From BRH-c25 sp964619815 (GTDB lineage Bacteria > Bacillota > Clostridia > Lutisporales > Lutisporaceae), in NCBI GenBank assembly GCA_964619815.1, contig CAZUGK010000006.1:1-57335 (forward strand): a stretch of DNA of 57,335 nt, in the 5' to 3' direction. Under the pieces are notes generated by a model. That model saw only the letters and a program-made list of their open reading frames with translations. It was not told where the DNA came from and did not search any database. Below, in pieces: positions 42,382 through 50,860 of the stretch; the stretch's first letter is position 1; each line of letters starts with the position of its first letter. The translations under genes were made by a program, and so were the position numbers.

Positions 42382-44696
42382 CTCAGTACTCTCACCGTCC
42401 TTTCTGCACAGTTTAACTCAATTCTCTTCGCTTTCAACAAATGGTGATATAGCTTTTCACCTGCTCCAATTATAGCTGGAATTTGCAGTTCACCTGCTCT
42501 TATCGCCATATGTGAATTTACTCCTCCATACATAGTGATAAAACCTGAAATTTCTTTTGAGAAAATCCAGTCATACCCAGGATCCGCACTTTCTATTAAC
42601 AGTATTTTTCCTGATAAATTATCAGAATTAATATTGCTGATATCGCCTTGTATGTTTTTTAATGTTATAAAGTTTGGCTGACAGTCTAGCTGAAAGAAGG
42701 AGTAAACTTCATCGGCATTAACAATTAAGGGTGGCAAATTCAAATATTGTGTATTTATATATTTTGCTTTTCCTCTTTCTATTTCACGAGTTAATTTATC
42801 CTTGACATCCCCTGCCGAGCTATAACATTCATGAATCAGCATGATATCTGCAAATGCAGCGTCTTCAACTGAAAAGCCATTTTCTAATGCTAATTCCTCA
42901 AACAAAGATAATGCTGCTGATAAGCTTTTTGTGAAAATGAACTTTGAGTACTCTCTGCCTTCTATTGCCATTTTTATAAAGTCAAATAACTGCAAAACAT
43001 CGCACACAAAGCCACAAGTCTCTAATAGCTCTTTTATTTTGTTAAGCTGAGAAAGTGAAAGGGAAAATATGTTCTTCTCTGTTTTAATTTGCTTGCTGTT
43101 TGATTTCGAGAAATCAAAGTATTTTTCCGGAGCCTGGTCATAGCGTTTTGACAATATATCATATGTACCGGGACGTAAGTGCCCATACTTTTCTAAAAAC
43201 TCTTTCTGACTCAAGCTTTCAAAATCAACAGACATTTTTGAACTGACAGTATCTAACCCACCGATAAAGTCCTGGTAGTCATTATTTGCTAATACTCCGA
43301 CACTAACCATGGACTTCAGTATTGAAACCGCAACAAACCCTCCTCGTGCAAGTCCGGCAAAGGGTAAAGTCCCATACCTTTTGCAATCTTCCAGTAACCA
43401 GTATATCCTGGAAGCCGTATCCAAATCGCTGTTTAGGATTGTTTCTCTTCGTTCCTCCAATTCACGAATCTTTGCAATGTCCCTGATCAGCAATCCGTCA
43501 TCCAATGCTATTATCTTATTTGTTATCCTTTTTAATCCTTCTTTTATCTCATATATTTCATTTTCTGAGAAACCATAATTTTCCAATATCTGCAGGCGTT
43601 TCTCCAAATTAAAGGTATTACAGGAATACACAATTTCAAATTCAACTTTATCATGCAATTCCGGGTTCTCCGCCAGGCGTTCAAGATAATAGTTGATTAA
43701 TTTCTCAGACAAGCAGTTATCTAATTCCTTGGGTAAAAAAGAATTGAAGCTTACTCTGACATCAATAAATGGAATTCCCGCAAAGTCAATTAACAAAGGA
43801 AAACTGCGAAGATTTTTATATCCGTAATTATCTCTTTGATATGCCCAAATACTGTCACATATCAACTCTTTGTATATAGATAGAGCAAGAGGCTTAGGAC
43901 GAATTCCAATGATTTCTGCAGGGTTCCAATCAGGCATAACGCCATAAATTGCGCGGCTCCCGTAAATGTATGGTTTGTTTCCCTGTTCCAAATTAATTTT
44001 GTTATATATCTTCTCAATTATTTTTGTCTGAGTTTCAATATCAGCTACAGTAACAGGCATACATAGTCGGCGAACTTGAAATAAATATAACTCCCCATTC
44101 CGGTCGAATGCAAACTCTATATCAAGTAAGTTAGTGTTGAAAATAATTTCCAGCTCTTTCACAAGCTCAACAACTCTATTAAGAGGTGCTACAGGTTGAA
44201 TAGGTGAATTCCTGAAGTGATATAAAGTCTTAAGCTTATCAGTCTCCCCGCTCGTGACAGAGGATGTACTTCCGCTCTCATCATAATTGATTACTATATA
44301 ATTTCCCCCGGTATTTGGGTCAACAGAAAATGCCACCCCGCATAATAATATATCCGTAAGCATTGGTTGAATCAGCACATAATCACCCGGAGTAACCGAC
44401 TCATAAGAATTAATAACTGTATTGACCGCTTCAATTATTTCATTCTCTCCTAATACGTCAGCAACAGATGTAAACTTACCTGCAAGGCTTTCAGTGGTAC
44501 TATCCTCTGTCTTTGCAGAACTGCGCACAATTACTGGGAACTCAAAAAAGCCTTCTCTAGAAATATTTAGTAGAATCTCTGCTCTGTTTGATTGCCATTC
44601 GAATACAGTAAATAGTTTTATGGGTAAGATTTTAGCAGATTGTATTATCGGAATGAGGCTTAATAATGTTTCAGCTTTTGTTTTAAATTCAATCAT
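42378..44696 (-). CDS. PEP-synthase-like kinase, probable L-glutamine kinase (Cj1418-like)
   Basis: A 772-residue protein with an N-terminal PPDK/PEP-synthase ATP-grasp domain (about 1-220, VRSSAKTEDSTTESLAGKFTS, VLIQPMLTDILLCGVAFS, LFQVRRL) and a C-terminal mobile phosphohistidine domain with GGVNSHMAIRAGELQIPAI (active His near 729). It lacks the PEP/pyruvate-binding barrel of true PEP synthases; the middle is a different helical region. This layout matches Campylobacter Cj1418, which phosphorylates the side-chain amide nitrogen of L-glutamine. The ATG at 44696 is 6 bases after AGGTG; an upstream GTG lies within that site. It overlaps the hydrolase gene by 4 bases. Confidence 0.82.
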   Translation of the reverse strand: MIEFKTKAETLLSLIPIIQSAKILPIKLFTVFEWQSNRAEILLNISREGFFEFPVIVRSSAKTEDSTTESLAGKFTSVADVLGENEIIEAVNTVINSYESVTPGDYVLIQPMLTDILLCGVAFSVDPNTGGNYIVINYDESGSTSSVTSGETDKLKTLYHFRNSPIQPVAPLNRVVELVKELEIIFNTNLLDIEFAFDRNGELYLFQVRRLCMPVTVADIETQTKIIEKIYNKINLEQGNKPYIYGSRAIYGVMPDWNPAEIIGIRPKPLALSIYKELICDSIWAYQRDNYGYKNLRSFPLLIDFAGIPFIDVRVSFNSFLPKELDNCLSEKLINYYLERLAENPELHDKVEFEIVYSCNTFNLEKRLQILENYGFSENEIYEIKEGLKRITNKIIALDDGLLIRDIAKIRELEERRETILNSDLDTASRIYWLLEDCKRYGTLPFAGLARGGFVAVSILKSMVSVGVLANNDYQDFIGGLDTVSSKMSVDFESLSQKEFLEKYGHLRPGTYDILSKRYDQAPEKYFDFSKSNSKQIKTEKNIFSLSLSQLNKIKELLETCGFVCDVLQLFDFIKMAIEGREYSKFIFTKSLSAALSLFEELALENGFSVEDAAFADIMLIHECYSSAGDVKDKLTREIERGKAKYINTQYLNLPPLIVNADEVYSFFQLDCQPNFITLKNIQGDISNINSDNLSGKILLIESADPGYDWIFSKEISGFITMYGGVNSHMAIRAGELQIPAIIGAGEKLYHHLLKAKRIELNCAERTVRVLR

Positions 44697-44712
44697 AATC
44701 TTCACCTATTAA

Positions 44713-45234
44713 TTACTCTTTATTGTAAAATTTCTTAAATATTGCTTTGGCAATTTGCTCTGGAGTTTGTCCACCATCGTTGTAAATTATCATATCCGGG
44801 TTCCTGGGAATGTCTAAATCAATATCCATTCCAACCACATGTGAAGTCCTACCGCTTATGACATCACTGTATATACCTTTTTGATCCCTGGAAATAAGCG
44901 TCTCCATTGACGGATTTATAAATATTTCGTAGTAATTCTTTATATTATCCCTACACCACTGCCTTACATCGGAGAACATTGATATTGTTGCAAGTACAAC
45001 ATCAATTCCTTGAGATGTCAGCAGCTTTGCAAGTCTTATATTACGGTTTGCCGATTTTCTACGCTCTTCAACACTATAGCCAAGATCATTCATGAAAACT
45101 TCTCTTAATATATCCCCATCTAAAAAGACCACATTTGGTTTTTCTGCTTTGAGCAGCTTTACGAGTTGTTTTGAAATAACTGTTTTACCCGCTCCTGCCA
45201 TACCTGTTATAAAGTACAGAGCACCATCATTCAT
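44713..45234 (-). CDS. APS-kinase-like enzyme, probable cytidine diphosphoramidate kinase (Cj1415-like)
   Basis: A 173-residue P-loop kinase with the APS kinase pattern: Walker A GMAGAGKT (residues 11-18), the VFLDGDILREVF strand, YSVEERRKSANRNIRLAKLL helix and the YNDGGQTPEQIAKAI end. APS kinase adds a 3' phosphate to adenylyl sulfate. No ATP sulfurylase or sulfate-transport gene is visible here, but the neighbours match the MeOPN set, in which Cj1415, an APS kinase homologue, phosphorylates the 3' position of cytidine diphosphoramidate. The ATG at 45234 has AAGGAG upstream. It ends 16 bases before the kinase gene start. Confidence 0.8.
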   Translation of the reverse strand: MNDGALYFITGMAGAGKTVISKQLVKLLKAEKPNVVFLDGDILREVFMNDLGYSVEERRKSANRNIRLAKLLTSQGIDVVLATISMFSDVRQWCRDNIKNYYEIFINPSMETLISRDQKGIYSDVISGRTSHVVGMDIDLDIPRNPDMIIYNDGGQTPEQIAKAIFKKFYNKE

Positions 45235-45300
45235 AAGACACTTCTCCTTGTCATATTGCAACTAAAATTCTTTACTGCTTCGACATAACTTTCTCGCAGT

Positions 45301-46734
45301 TTACATTTTCCTTGCAATCACTTCCATAGAACCCCTATAATGCTCTGAAGCCCTATAATCTATTACATTTAAGTTGAATTTCTCTAATAGCTTCTTCAAC
45401 GACTCAAAGGAAAAGTAATTCAGATGCTCGCAAACACGCCACATCGGATCCCTGTCTTTCATTATGTATGAAAATGCGCTTTCAAAATTCGGTGTGGAAA
45501 TCCATAATATGCCGTCTTCAGCTAAAAGACTTTGTGCTTTTTTTATCGCACCGACAGGATCTGTCAAATGCTCTAATACATCTCCCAAACATATAGCATC
45601 ATATTTATCTGAGGTATCATATTTCAAAAAGTCAATAATATGTACTTTGATACCCAACATCTTTTGTATCTTTTTTGCATAGTCTGTTCTTAATTCTATT
45701 CCTGTAACATCAAATTGATATTCCTTTTCCATTGCAGTCATCTCACCCGACCCCAAACCCACTTCCAGCAGCCTTTTGCCCTTGCTGAACAGTTTAATGC
45801 TGTGAACTATGTTGTTTACCACATGAAGTGCTCCTATATTAGCATCCAAGTAGTATGGGGGCGTATATTCCGTCAAAGCTGCGAATAAGTCTGCAGGGTA
45901 ATTTTGGGCAAATAAATGATTACAGTCACTGCAATACATCCAAAGCCTGACAGGACTGAACCCAGGTATAAAATCCAAACTCGTTACTGTATTATAACTG
46001 TATTTTGGTACTCCCTTTTTCCCGCATATCGGGCAATTGTTTACTTGGACCTCTTCAACCTCTCTATATCTGTAATTATAATGAATATGATCACTTTTAG
46101 TAATTAGCTGCACAAGCTTGGGATTAAACATAAATGCATTCTTATGGCATCTATATGCTTCCATAGGCCTGTTCAGTCTATTGCAGATCTCCCCCAGGCG
46201 GAAATACGCAAAAGGCTTGTATACGTTATCCGATAACAATAGCCTATAGCATTTATAGGCTTCTTCGTCATTACCTTCTCCTATATAGTTTTCGGCTTTA
46301 TCTACCAGGACACTGGTTTTCATTTCATCGGCAGGCAATGATTCCTTTTCTTTACCAATCAATTCTATTTCGGTTTCGCTGATAGCTTGAGCTATTTCAT
46401 CCAAAGCTTCTCTGGAATCAGCACTCTCATATGCATCATTCAAATAGTCCAGTGCTTTTTTCATATTTCCTTTCAAATTATATAAATAACCCAAGTTAAA
46501 TAAAATATCTGAATTCGCTCCATATTGTTCTATTGCATTTATCAATATATCTTCTGCCTCATCCAGCCGGCTATCCATAATAGCTATTACAGCCTTAAAA
46601 GATTGAACTTCTATATCCGGGACGTTAGTGGCATCATATTTTTCAATCAGCTCTTTTGCCCTGCTAAGATCCTCATTTTGTATTGCTTCACGTATACTAT
46701 TCTTTATTTCATTTGTATCATTAACGTTGTTCAT
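45301..46734 (-). CDS. TPR protein with zinc ribbon and methyltransferase domain
   Basis: A 477-residue soluble protein. Residues about 1-215 are TPR repeats (SDILFNLGYLYNLKGNMKKALDYLNDAY; KPFAYFRLGEICNRLNRPMEAYRCHKNAF). A zinc-binding pair follows (CPIC at 234-237 and CSDC at 268-271), then a class I methyltransferase domain with LEVGLGSGE (323-331), VTGIELRTDY and ICLGDVLEHL. The zinc pair before a methyltransferase recalls sugar C-methyltransferases. It is in the island between the TPR-glycosyltransferase and the MeOPN-like genes and probably modifies a flagellin glycan. GGAGGG precedes the ATG at 46734. Confidence 0.82.
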   Translation of the reverse strand: MNNVNDTNEIKNSIREAIQNEDLSRAKELIEKYDATNVPDIEVQSFKAVIAIMDSRLDEAEDILINAIEQYGANSDILFNLGYLYNLKGNMKKALDYLNDAYESADSREALDEIAQAISETEIELIGKEKESLPADEMKTSVLVDKAENYIGEGNDEEAYKCYRLLLSDNVYKPFAYFRLGEICNRLNRPMEAYRCHKNAFMFNPKLVQLITKSDHIHYNYRYREVEEVQVNNCPICGKKGVPKYSYNTVTSLDFIPGFSPVRLWMYCSDCNHLFAQNYPADLFAALTEYTPPYYLDANIGALHVVNNIVHSIKLFSKGKRLLEVGLGSGEMTAMEKEYQFDVTGIELRTDYAKKIQKMLGIKVHIIDFLKYDTSDKYDAICLGDVLEHLTDPVGAIKKAQSLLAEDGILWISTPNFESAFSYIMKDRDPMWRVCEHLNYFSFESLKKLLEKFNLNVIDYRASEHYRGSMEVIARKM

Positions 46735-46784
46735 ATTACCCTCCATTAATTCAGATATTGAATAATAAACCATAATAATTCATA

Positions 46785-48671
46785 TTAATCCTTTTGTGCC
46801 CAGATTGAAAGTAAGAACTTCTCTTTCATTGTACTTTTAATACTGCTCATTTTAAGGTAATTTCCTGTCATCTCATATAAATCATATATTCTTTCATATA
46901 TTGCAAAATCATCCCTCATGCTCAAAACTTGATTGAGGCATTCGAGTGCTTTGTCTAACTTGTTTTGCCTTATATACGCCTCACCTAATAACATATTAGC
47001 CTCAAAACGGTTTGGATATTTATCGATAATCATCGTCAGTAGTTCTAAAGCTGTATCAGTATAGCCACCAGTAAGTAAAATTGATGCTAACTTTTCTTGT
47101 GTATCTGCTGAACATTGTAGAAGGAATGTTGTAATGTATTCAAACTGTTCAAACTCATTACTATTTAGCAAGTATTCTCCCATATTAATCAGGGATTTTT
47201 CCGTTTCCGGTGTCAGATAAGGCTTTTCATCTCTCTCGTTTAATAATACCGCCCTGATAAATTTCCACTCTTTCTTGCTAAAATTAAGACTATCCTTGAC
47301 CTTATCCATAAGCGGCTCATTTTTACTGATCAAACACATTACTAGGGCATCCAGACTATTAGACTGTGATATAACCTCAACCTTCTTCCACTCGCTAAGG
47401 GATTCTTCGTAGCGTTTATCCAGCATTAATGCAACAGCTCTCAAGTCGGCCAAGCGTTCATCTTCCAATACAAACCCGAATTTATTCATTAGTGGATGTC
47501 TTATCTCATACAATGAATATATTAATGCTTTTATTTCTTCCACAGTCTCTATAGGGTATACTTTACCAAGATGCTCTTTTATTTCATCCGGTTTTATACC
47601 TGCCCGCTGCATAAGCTTCAGGTAAATTGAAAGTGCCGGTGTATAGCTTCTCTTTTCTGTTATTGATTTGAAGGCTTCATCAAATGCATCCCCGCTTCTT
47701 CCTTTCTTTTCGTAGATTAATGCAAGCTCATAATGAGCCATATAACTGCCTACTCCTTCAACTGTTATATTCTCAACTTTTTCACCTATTTCAAGGCACT
47801 TTTTAAACATAAGCTCCGCATCCCTACAATATCCAAGACTCAGATATTGCATTCCCAAGCTAAAATGTAAATCTGTATAGTCTGTGAAAATACTTATTGA
47901 ATCAAGCAAAAGCTTAACAGCTTCTTCGGTTCTCTTAAGCAGATTAAGGCATTCTCCCATACGGACCAGCAAAGCTTTAACATACGTCTTGTCTTTACTT
48001 AGAGGGTAAGATTTCTTGAACATTTCCAAAGCTTTGCCATACTGCTCATCATTCATGTAAACTATTCCCATATTGAAATAGCTGTACCCGGTTGGATTTT
48101 CTTCTAATTCCTTGGTCATAATTTCGTAGTTTCTTTTTTTCTTGCCCTTTTCTAAAATAACCTCCGGTAAATAGCCTACATGGTGAATTACTGCATCAGA
48201 TTCAATTCCAACATATTTATTGCCTTCTTCATAAGTATTTAAATGTTCATGGAGCTTGCCGCTATATTTAAACCCTACCCCAGCTTTAAAAAGTCTGACA
48301 TTTTGGTGGTAAACAATATGCCCCTCTTTTTGGTAATTCTTTATTGTAAGCCTATAGAAGTCTTTTTCCTTTTCCAAATCCTTCTGTAGATCTGCACTGT
48401 CATCAAGATATTCATCAGCATCCAGCATAAGTATATATTCTGAATTCACACCTTCTATTGAATAATTACGGGCAGCTGCAAAATCATTTATCCACTCAAA
48501 GTGTCTTATGATGCTTCCATACTTTTCAGCAATTTCAACTGTCCTATCCTTAGAGCCTGTATCAACAATTATTATTTCATCAACTTTCCCTTGTACACTT
48601 TTCAGGCACCTGTCCAGATATTTCTCCTCATTCTTAACAATCATGCATAAAGATACGGTATGTTTCTGCAT
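46785..48671 (-). CDS. TPR-containing family 2 glycosyltransferase
   Basis: A 628-residue protein: GT2 domain (about 1-225) with SLCMIVKNEEKYLDRCLKSV, IIIVDTGSKDRTVEIA and the metal/nucleotide-sugar motif LDADEYLDD (DAD at 84-86), followed by about 380 residues of TPR repeats. Cytoplasmic GT2-TPR proteins with this layout glycosylate flagellin and other surface proteins in Firmicutes. First gene of the island, directly downstream of a sigma-28-like promoter at 48713-48740, immediately beyond flagellin. AGGAG precedes the ATG. Confidence 0.9.
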   Translation of the reverse strand: MQKHTVSLCMIVKNEEKYLDRCLKSVQGKVDEIIIVDTGSKDRTVEIAEKYGSIIRHFEWINDFAAARNYSIEGVNSEYILMLDADEYLDDSADLQKDLEKEKDFYRLTIKNYQKEGHIVYHQNVRLFKAGVGFKYSGKLHEHLNTYEEGNKYVGIESDAVIHHVGYLPEVILEKGKKKRNYEIMTKELEENPTGYSYFNMGIVYMNDEQYGKALEMFKKSYPLSKDKTYVKALLVRMGECLNLLKRTEEAVKLLLDSISIFTDYTDLHFSLGMQYLSLGYCRDAELMFKKCLEIGEKVENITVEGVGSYMAHYELALIYEKKGRSGDAFDEAFKSITEKRSYTPALSIYLKLMQRAGIKPDEIKEHLGKVYPIETVEEIKALIYSLYEIRHPLMNKFGFVLEDERLADLRAVALMLDKRYEESLSEWKKVEVISQSNSLDALVMCLISKNEPLMDKVKDSLNFSKKEWKFIRAVLLNERDEKPYLTPETEKSLINMGEYLLNSNEFEQFEYITTFLLQCSADTQEKLASILLTGGYTDTALELLTMIIDKYPNRFEANMLLGEAYIRQNKLDKALECLNQVLSMRDDFAIYERIYDLYEMTGNYLKMSSIKSTMKEKFLLSIWAQKD

Positions 48672-48712
48672 AAATATTTCTCCTTAATAGATTAGATTAA
48701 CTATATATTAAT

Positions 48713-48740
48713 ATATCGACGAATTAGATAGGCTTCTTTA
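48713..48740 (-). promoter_or_regulatory. Sigma-28 type promoter of the glycan/phosphoramidate island
   Basis: Minus strand TAAA (complement of 48737-48740), 17 bases, TCGATAT (complement of 48713-48719). Same form and spacing as the flaG promoter. It lies between the flagellin terminator and the first island gene, so the island would be co-regulated with late flagellar genes. Confidence 0.72.
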
Positions 48741-48763
48741 TAATCCGGAACGTCAAAAAACAA

Positions 48764-48792
48764 AAAAGACCTTGGAAAATCCAAGGTCTTTT
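48764..48792 (-). terminator. Terminator of flagellin gene 1
   Basis: AAAAGACCTTGGA (48764-48776) pairs with its complement (48780-48792) around a 3-base loop, followed on the minus strand by a T-rich tract, 10 bases after the stop codon. Confidence 0.92.
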
Positions 48793-48801
48793 GAGAATTA
48801 A

Positions 48802-49572
48802 CTATCTCAAGAGCTGCAGAACGCCCTGCGGGTTCTGGTTTGCCTGTGCAAGCATAGCCTGTGCAGCCTGGTTGAGGATGCTGTTCTTTGTAAAGTTCAT
48901 CATTTCCTTAGCCATATCAGTATCTCTTATTCTGGATTCTGATGATGTCAGGTTCTCAGTTGTTGTGCTCAGGTTGTTAACTGTATGCTCGAGTCTGTTC
49001 TGAAGTGCACCAAGTTTTGCACGAGCTGTGGATACTGTGTCTATAGCTGATGTTGTATTACCCAAAGAAGTAACATCAATTGTACCGATGTTTCCTGTTA
49101 ATGCTATGTTGAGTGTATCTGCTGTGCCCTCGTTTATCTGGATGTTAATTGTTAAAGATCCGTTCAGAAGGCTTATTCCATTGAATGTAGTCTTATTGCC
49201 TATATTAAGCATTTCGGCTGAAAGAGCAGCGATTTCTGCTGTCATATTAGCCTGGTCTGTAGTATTGTAAGTGCCGTTTGCATTCTGAACATAAAGCTCT
49301 TTGATTCTTACAAGCATATCACTTACTTCATTCAATGCACCTTCTGCTGTCTGTATGAGGGATATACCATCCTGTGCATTTCTTGTTGCCTGCTCCATAG
49401 CCCTTATCTGGCCTCTCATCTTTTCAGATATTGACAGACCTGCTGCGTCGTCAGCTGCTCTGTTTATTCTGAGACCTGATGAAAGCTTCTCCATGCTCTT
49501 GCTTGTGTTAACTGAGTTCATGCCTAACTGTCTGTGTGTGTTTATTGCCATCATGTTGTGGTTAATTCTCAT
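48802..49572 (-). CDS. Flagellin 1
   Basis: Main filament subunit, 256 residues from the ATG at 49572. The conserved N-terminal D0/D1 domain (MRINHNMMAINTHRQLG, SSGLRINRAADDAAGLSISEKMRGQIR) and C-terminal D1/D0 domain (SRIRDTDMAKEMMNFTKNSILNQAAQAMLAQANQ) are complete, with a short variable centre of about 70 residues. AAGGAGG lies upstream with a GGA-loop hairpin before it. The variable centre has several Ser/Thr residues that could carry the glycan. A second, nearly identical copy follows the same layout at 49825-50462. Confidence 0.96.
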   Translation of the reverse strand: MRINHNMMAINTHRQLGMNSVNTSKSMEKLSSGLRINRAADDAAGLSISEKMRGQIRAMEQATRNAQDGISLIQTAEGALNEVSDMLVRIKELYVQNANGTYNTTDQANMTAEIAALSAEMLNIGNKTTFNGISLLNGSLTINIQINEGTADTLNIALTGNIGTIDVTSLGNTTSAIDTVSTARAKLGALQNRLEHTVNNLSTTTENLTSSESRIRDTDMAKEMMNFTKNSILNQAAQAMLAQANQNPQGVLQLLR

Positions 49573-49580
49573 AATTGATT

Positions 49581-49616
49581 CCTCCTTGATATTTTTATAC
49601 CGGAATCCTTTCCGGT
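49581..49616 (-). promoter_or_regulatory. CsrA-binding leader of flagellin 1
   Basis: On the minus strand ACCGGAA-AGGA-TTCCGGT (49599-49616) forms a 7-bp hairpin whose loop displays AAGGAT, and the ribosome site AAGGAGG (49581-49587) is a second GGA site. This pair reproduces the two-site CsrA arrangement known in the Bacillus hag leader. Confidence 0.75.
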
Positions 49617-49690
49617 ATTTATTTGCAAAAGTCTCAGCTCCAAGCATGGACCCTATGCCTTTAGCTGATATCTTTTGTCTTCATAATATT

Positions 49691-49717
49691 ATATCGGGCG
49701 ATATATGCATTTCTTTA
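49691..49717 (-). promoter_or_regulatory. Sigma-28 promoter of flagellin 1
   Basis: Minus strand TAAA (complement of 49714-49717), 16 bases, CCGATAT (complement of 49691-49697), a perfect match to the SigD consensus. Confidence 0.85.
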
Positions 49718-49786
49718 GCATTTTATAACATATTTTTATAATTCTTTTTATTTTTTTATTATTTTCGATATAGACAGCAAAAACAA

Positions 49787-49815
49787 AAAAGACCCTGAAA
49801 ACTCCAAGGTCTTTT
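49787..49815 (-). terminator. Terminator of flagellin gene 2 (degenerate copy)
   Basis: AAAAGACC (49787-49794) and GGTCTTTT (49808-49815). The inner half of the stem present at flagellin 1 has lost pairing through substitutions, leaving 8 bp and a long loop. Confidence 0.75.
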
Positions 49816-49824
49816 GAGAATTAA

Positions 49825-50462
49825 CTATCTCAAGAGCTGCAGAATACCCTGCGGGTTCTGGTTTGCCTGTGCAAGCATAGCCTGTGCAGCCTGGTTGAGG
49901 ATGCTGTTCTTTGTAAAGTTCATCATTTCCTTAGCCATATCAGTATCTCTTATTCTGGATTCTGATGATGTCAGGTTCTCAGTTGTTGTGCCTAGATTGT
50001 TAACTGTATGCTCCAATCTGTTCTGAAGTGCACCAAGTGTTGCACGAGCTGTGGATACTGTGTCAATAGAAGTTGTTGCACCAGTCAAGTCAGCAGCATC
50101 AAGCGCACTGATATCGGTAGCCAAAGTTATATTCAAAGTATCTGCTGCGCCTTCATTTATCTGGATATCAATATTCAAATTGCCGTCAAGAAGGTTTATT
50201 CCGTTGAATGTAGTCTTTGCACCTATATTTTGGATTTCTGATGTAAGAGCTAAAATTTCAGCTGCAATATTAGCCTGGTCTGTAGTATTGTAAGTACCGT
50301 TTGCATCCTGAACATAAAGCTCTTTGATTCTTACAAGCATATCACTTACTTCATTCAATGCANNNNNNNNNNNNNNNNNNNNNNNNNNNNNNNNNNNNNN
50401 NNNNNNNNNNNNNNNNNNNNNNNNNNNNNNNNNNNNNNNNNNNNNNNNNNNNNNNNNNNNNN
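49825..50462 (-). CDS. Flagellin 2, N-terminal part lost in a 100-N gap
   Basis: Second filament subunit. The C-terminal 177 codons are present and very close to flagellin 1, differing mainly in the central region (such as LATDISALDAADLTGATTS). The N-terminal conserved domain is replaced by N at 50363-50462; the start codon should be the last three unknown bases, because the leader resumes exactly at the equivalent base. From flagellin 1 about 233 bases (some 78 codons) should be missing, not 100. The leader, CsrA hairpin, promoter and terminator are copies of those of flagellin 1, so this is a recent duplication. Confidence 0.9.
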
Positions 50463-50470
50463 AATTGATT

Positions 50471-50506
50471 CCTCCTTGATATTTTTATACCGGAATCCTT
50501 TCCGGT
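50471..50506 (-). promoter_or_regulatory. CsrA-binding leader of flagellin 2
   Basis: Identical hairpin ACCGGAA-AGGA-TTCCGGT (50489-50506) and AAGGAGG ribosome site (50471-50477), as in flagellin 1. Confidence 0.75.
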
Positions 50507-50578
50507 ATTTATTTGCATAAGTCTCAGCTCCAAGCACGGGTCCTATGCCTTTAGCCGATACTTTTGCCTTTATATATT

Positions 50579-50605
50579 ATATCGGGTAAGTTTTTGATTA
50601 CTTTA
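50579..50605 (-). promoter_or_regulatory. Sigma-28 promoter of flagellin 2
   Basis: Minus strand TAAA (complement of 50602-50605), 16 bases, CCGATAT (complement of 50579-50585), directly after the csrA stop codon. Confidence 0.82.
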
Positions 50606-50632
50606 GTTTTTTTGCATATTCTAATAATTTTT

Positions 50633-50860
50633 TTATTTTTTTATTATTTTCGACAGCATACTTATATCCAGGTTATTGCTTATGTTGGACTCAGAATTGG
50701 TACTTTCAACCTCCTGGATCAGTTCTTTCCTGAAAATCTTTACATTCTTGGGAGCCTTAACTCCTATTTTTACTTTGTCCTCGCTGATTTCTGTTATGAC
50801 TATTTCTATATCATCACCTATGACTATTGACTCATCCTTTTTCCTGGTCAGCACTAACAA
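50633..50860 (-). CDS. csrA: Carbon storage/flagellin translation regulator CsrA
   Basis: Small RNA-binding dimer that blocks flagellin translation. The 75-residue protein has the normal core (LVLTRKKDESIVIGDDIEIVI, KIGVKAPKNVKIFRKEL) and a slightly extended polar tail. It starts at TTG (50860), ten bases after AGGAGG, overlapping the end of fliW by 7 bases. With FliW next to it and GGA hairpins in both flagellin leaders, the Bacillus-type FliW-CsrA-flagellin homeostasis loop is complete in this window. Confidence 0.95.
   Translation of the reverse strand: MLVLTRKKDESIVIGDDIEIVITEISEDKVKIGVKAPKNVKIFRKELIQEVESTNSESNISNNLDISMLSKIIKK

Noticed and set aside
42378..44696. True phosphoenolpyruvate synthase
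   Set aside because: The PEP/pyruvate-binding barrel expected between or after the ATP-grasp and His domains is missing; His domain is at the very C-terminus.
44713..45234. Sulfate-assimilation APS kinase
   Set aside because: No ATP sulfurylase, PAPS reductase or sulfate transporter is near, while all neighbours match the phosphoramidate pathway. Not excluded by sequence alone.
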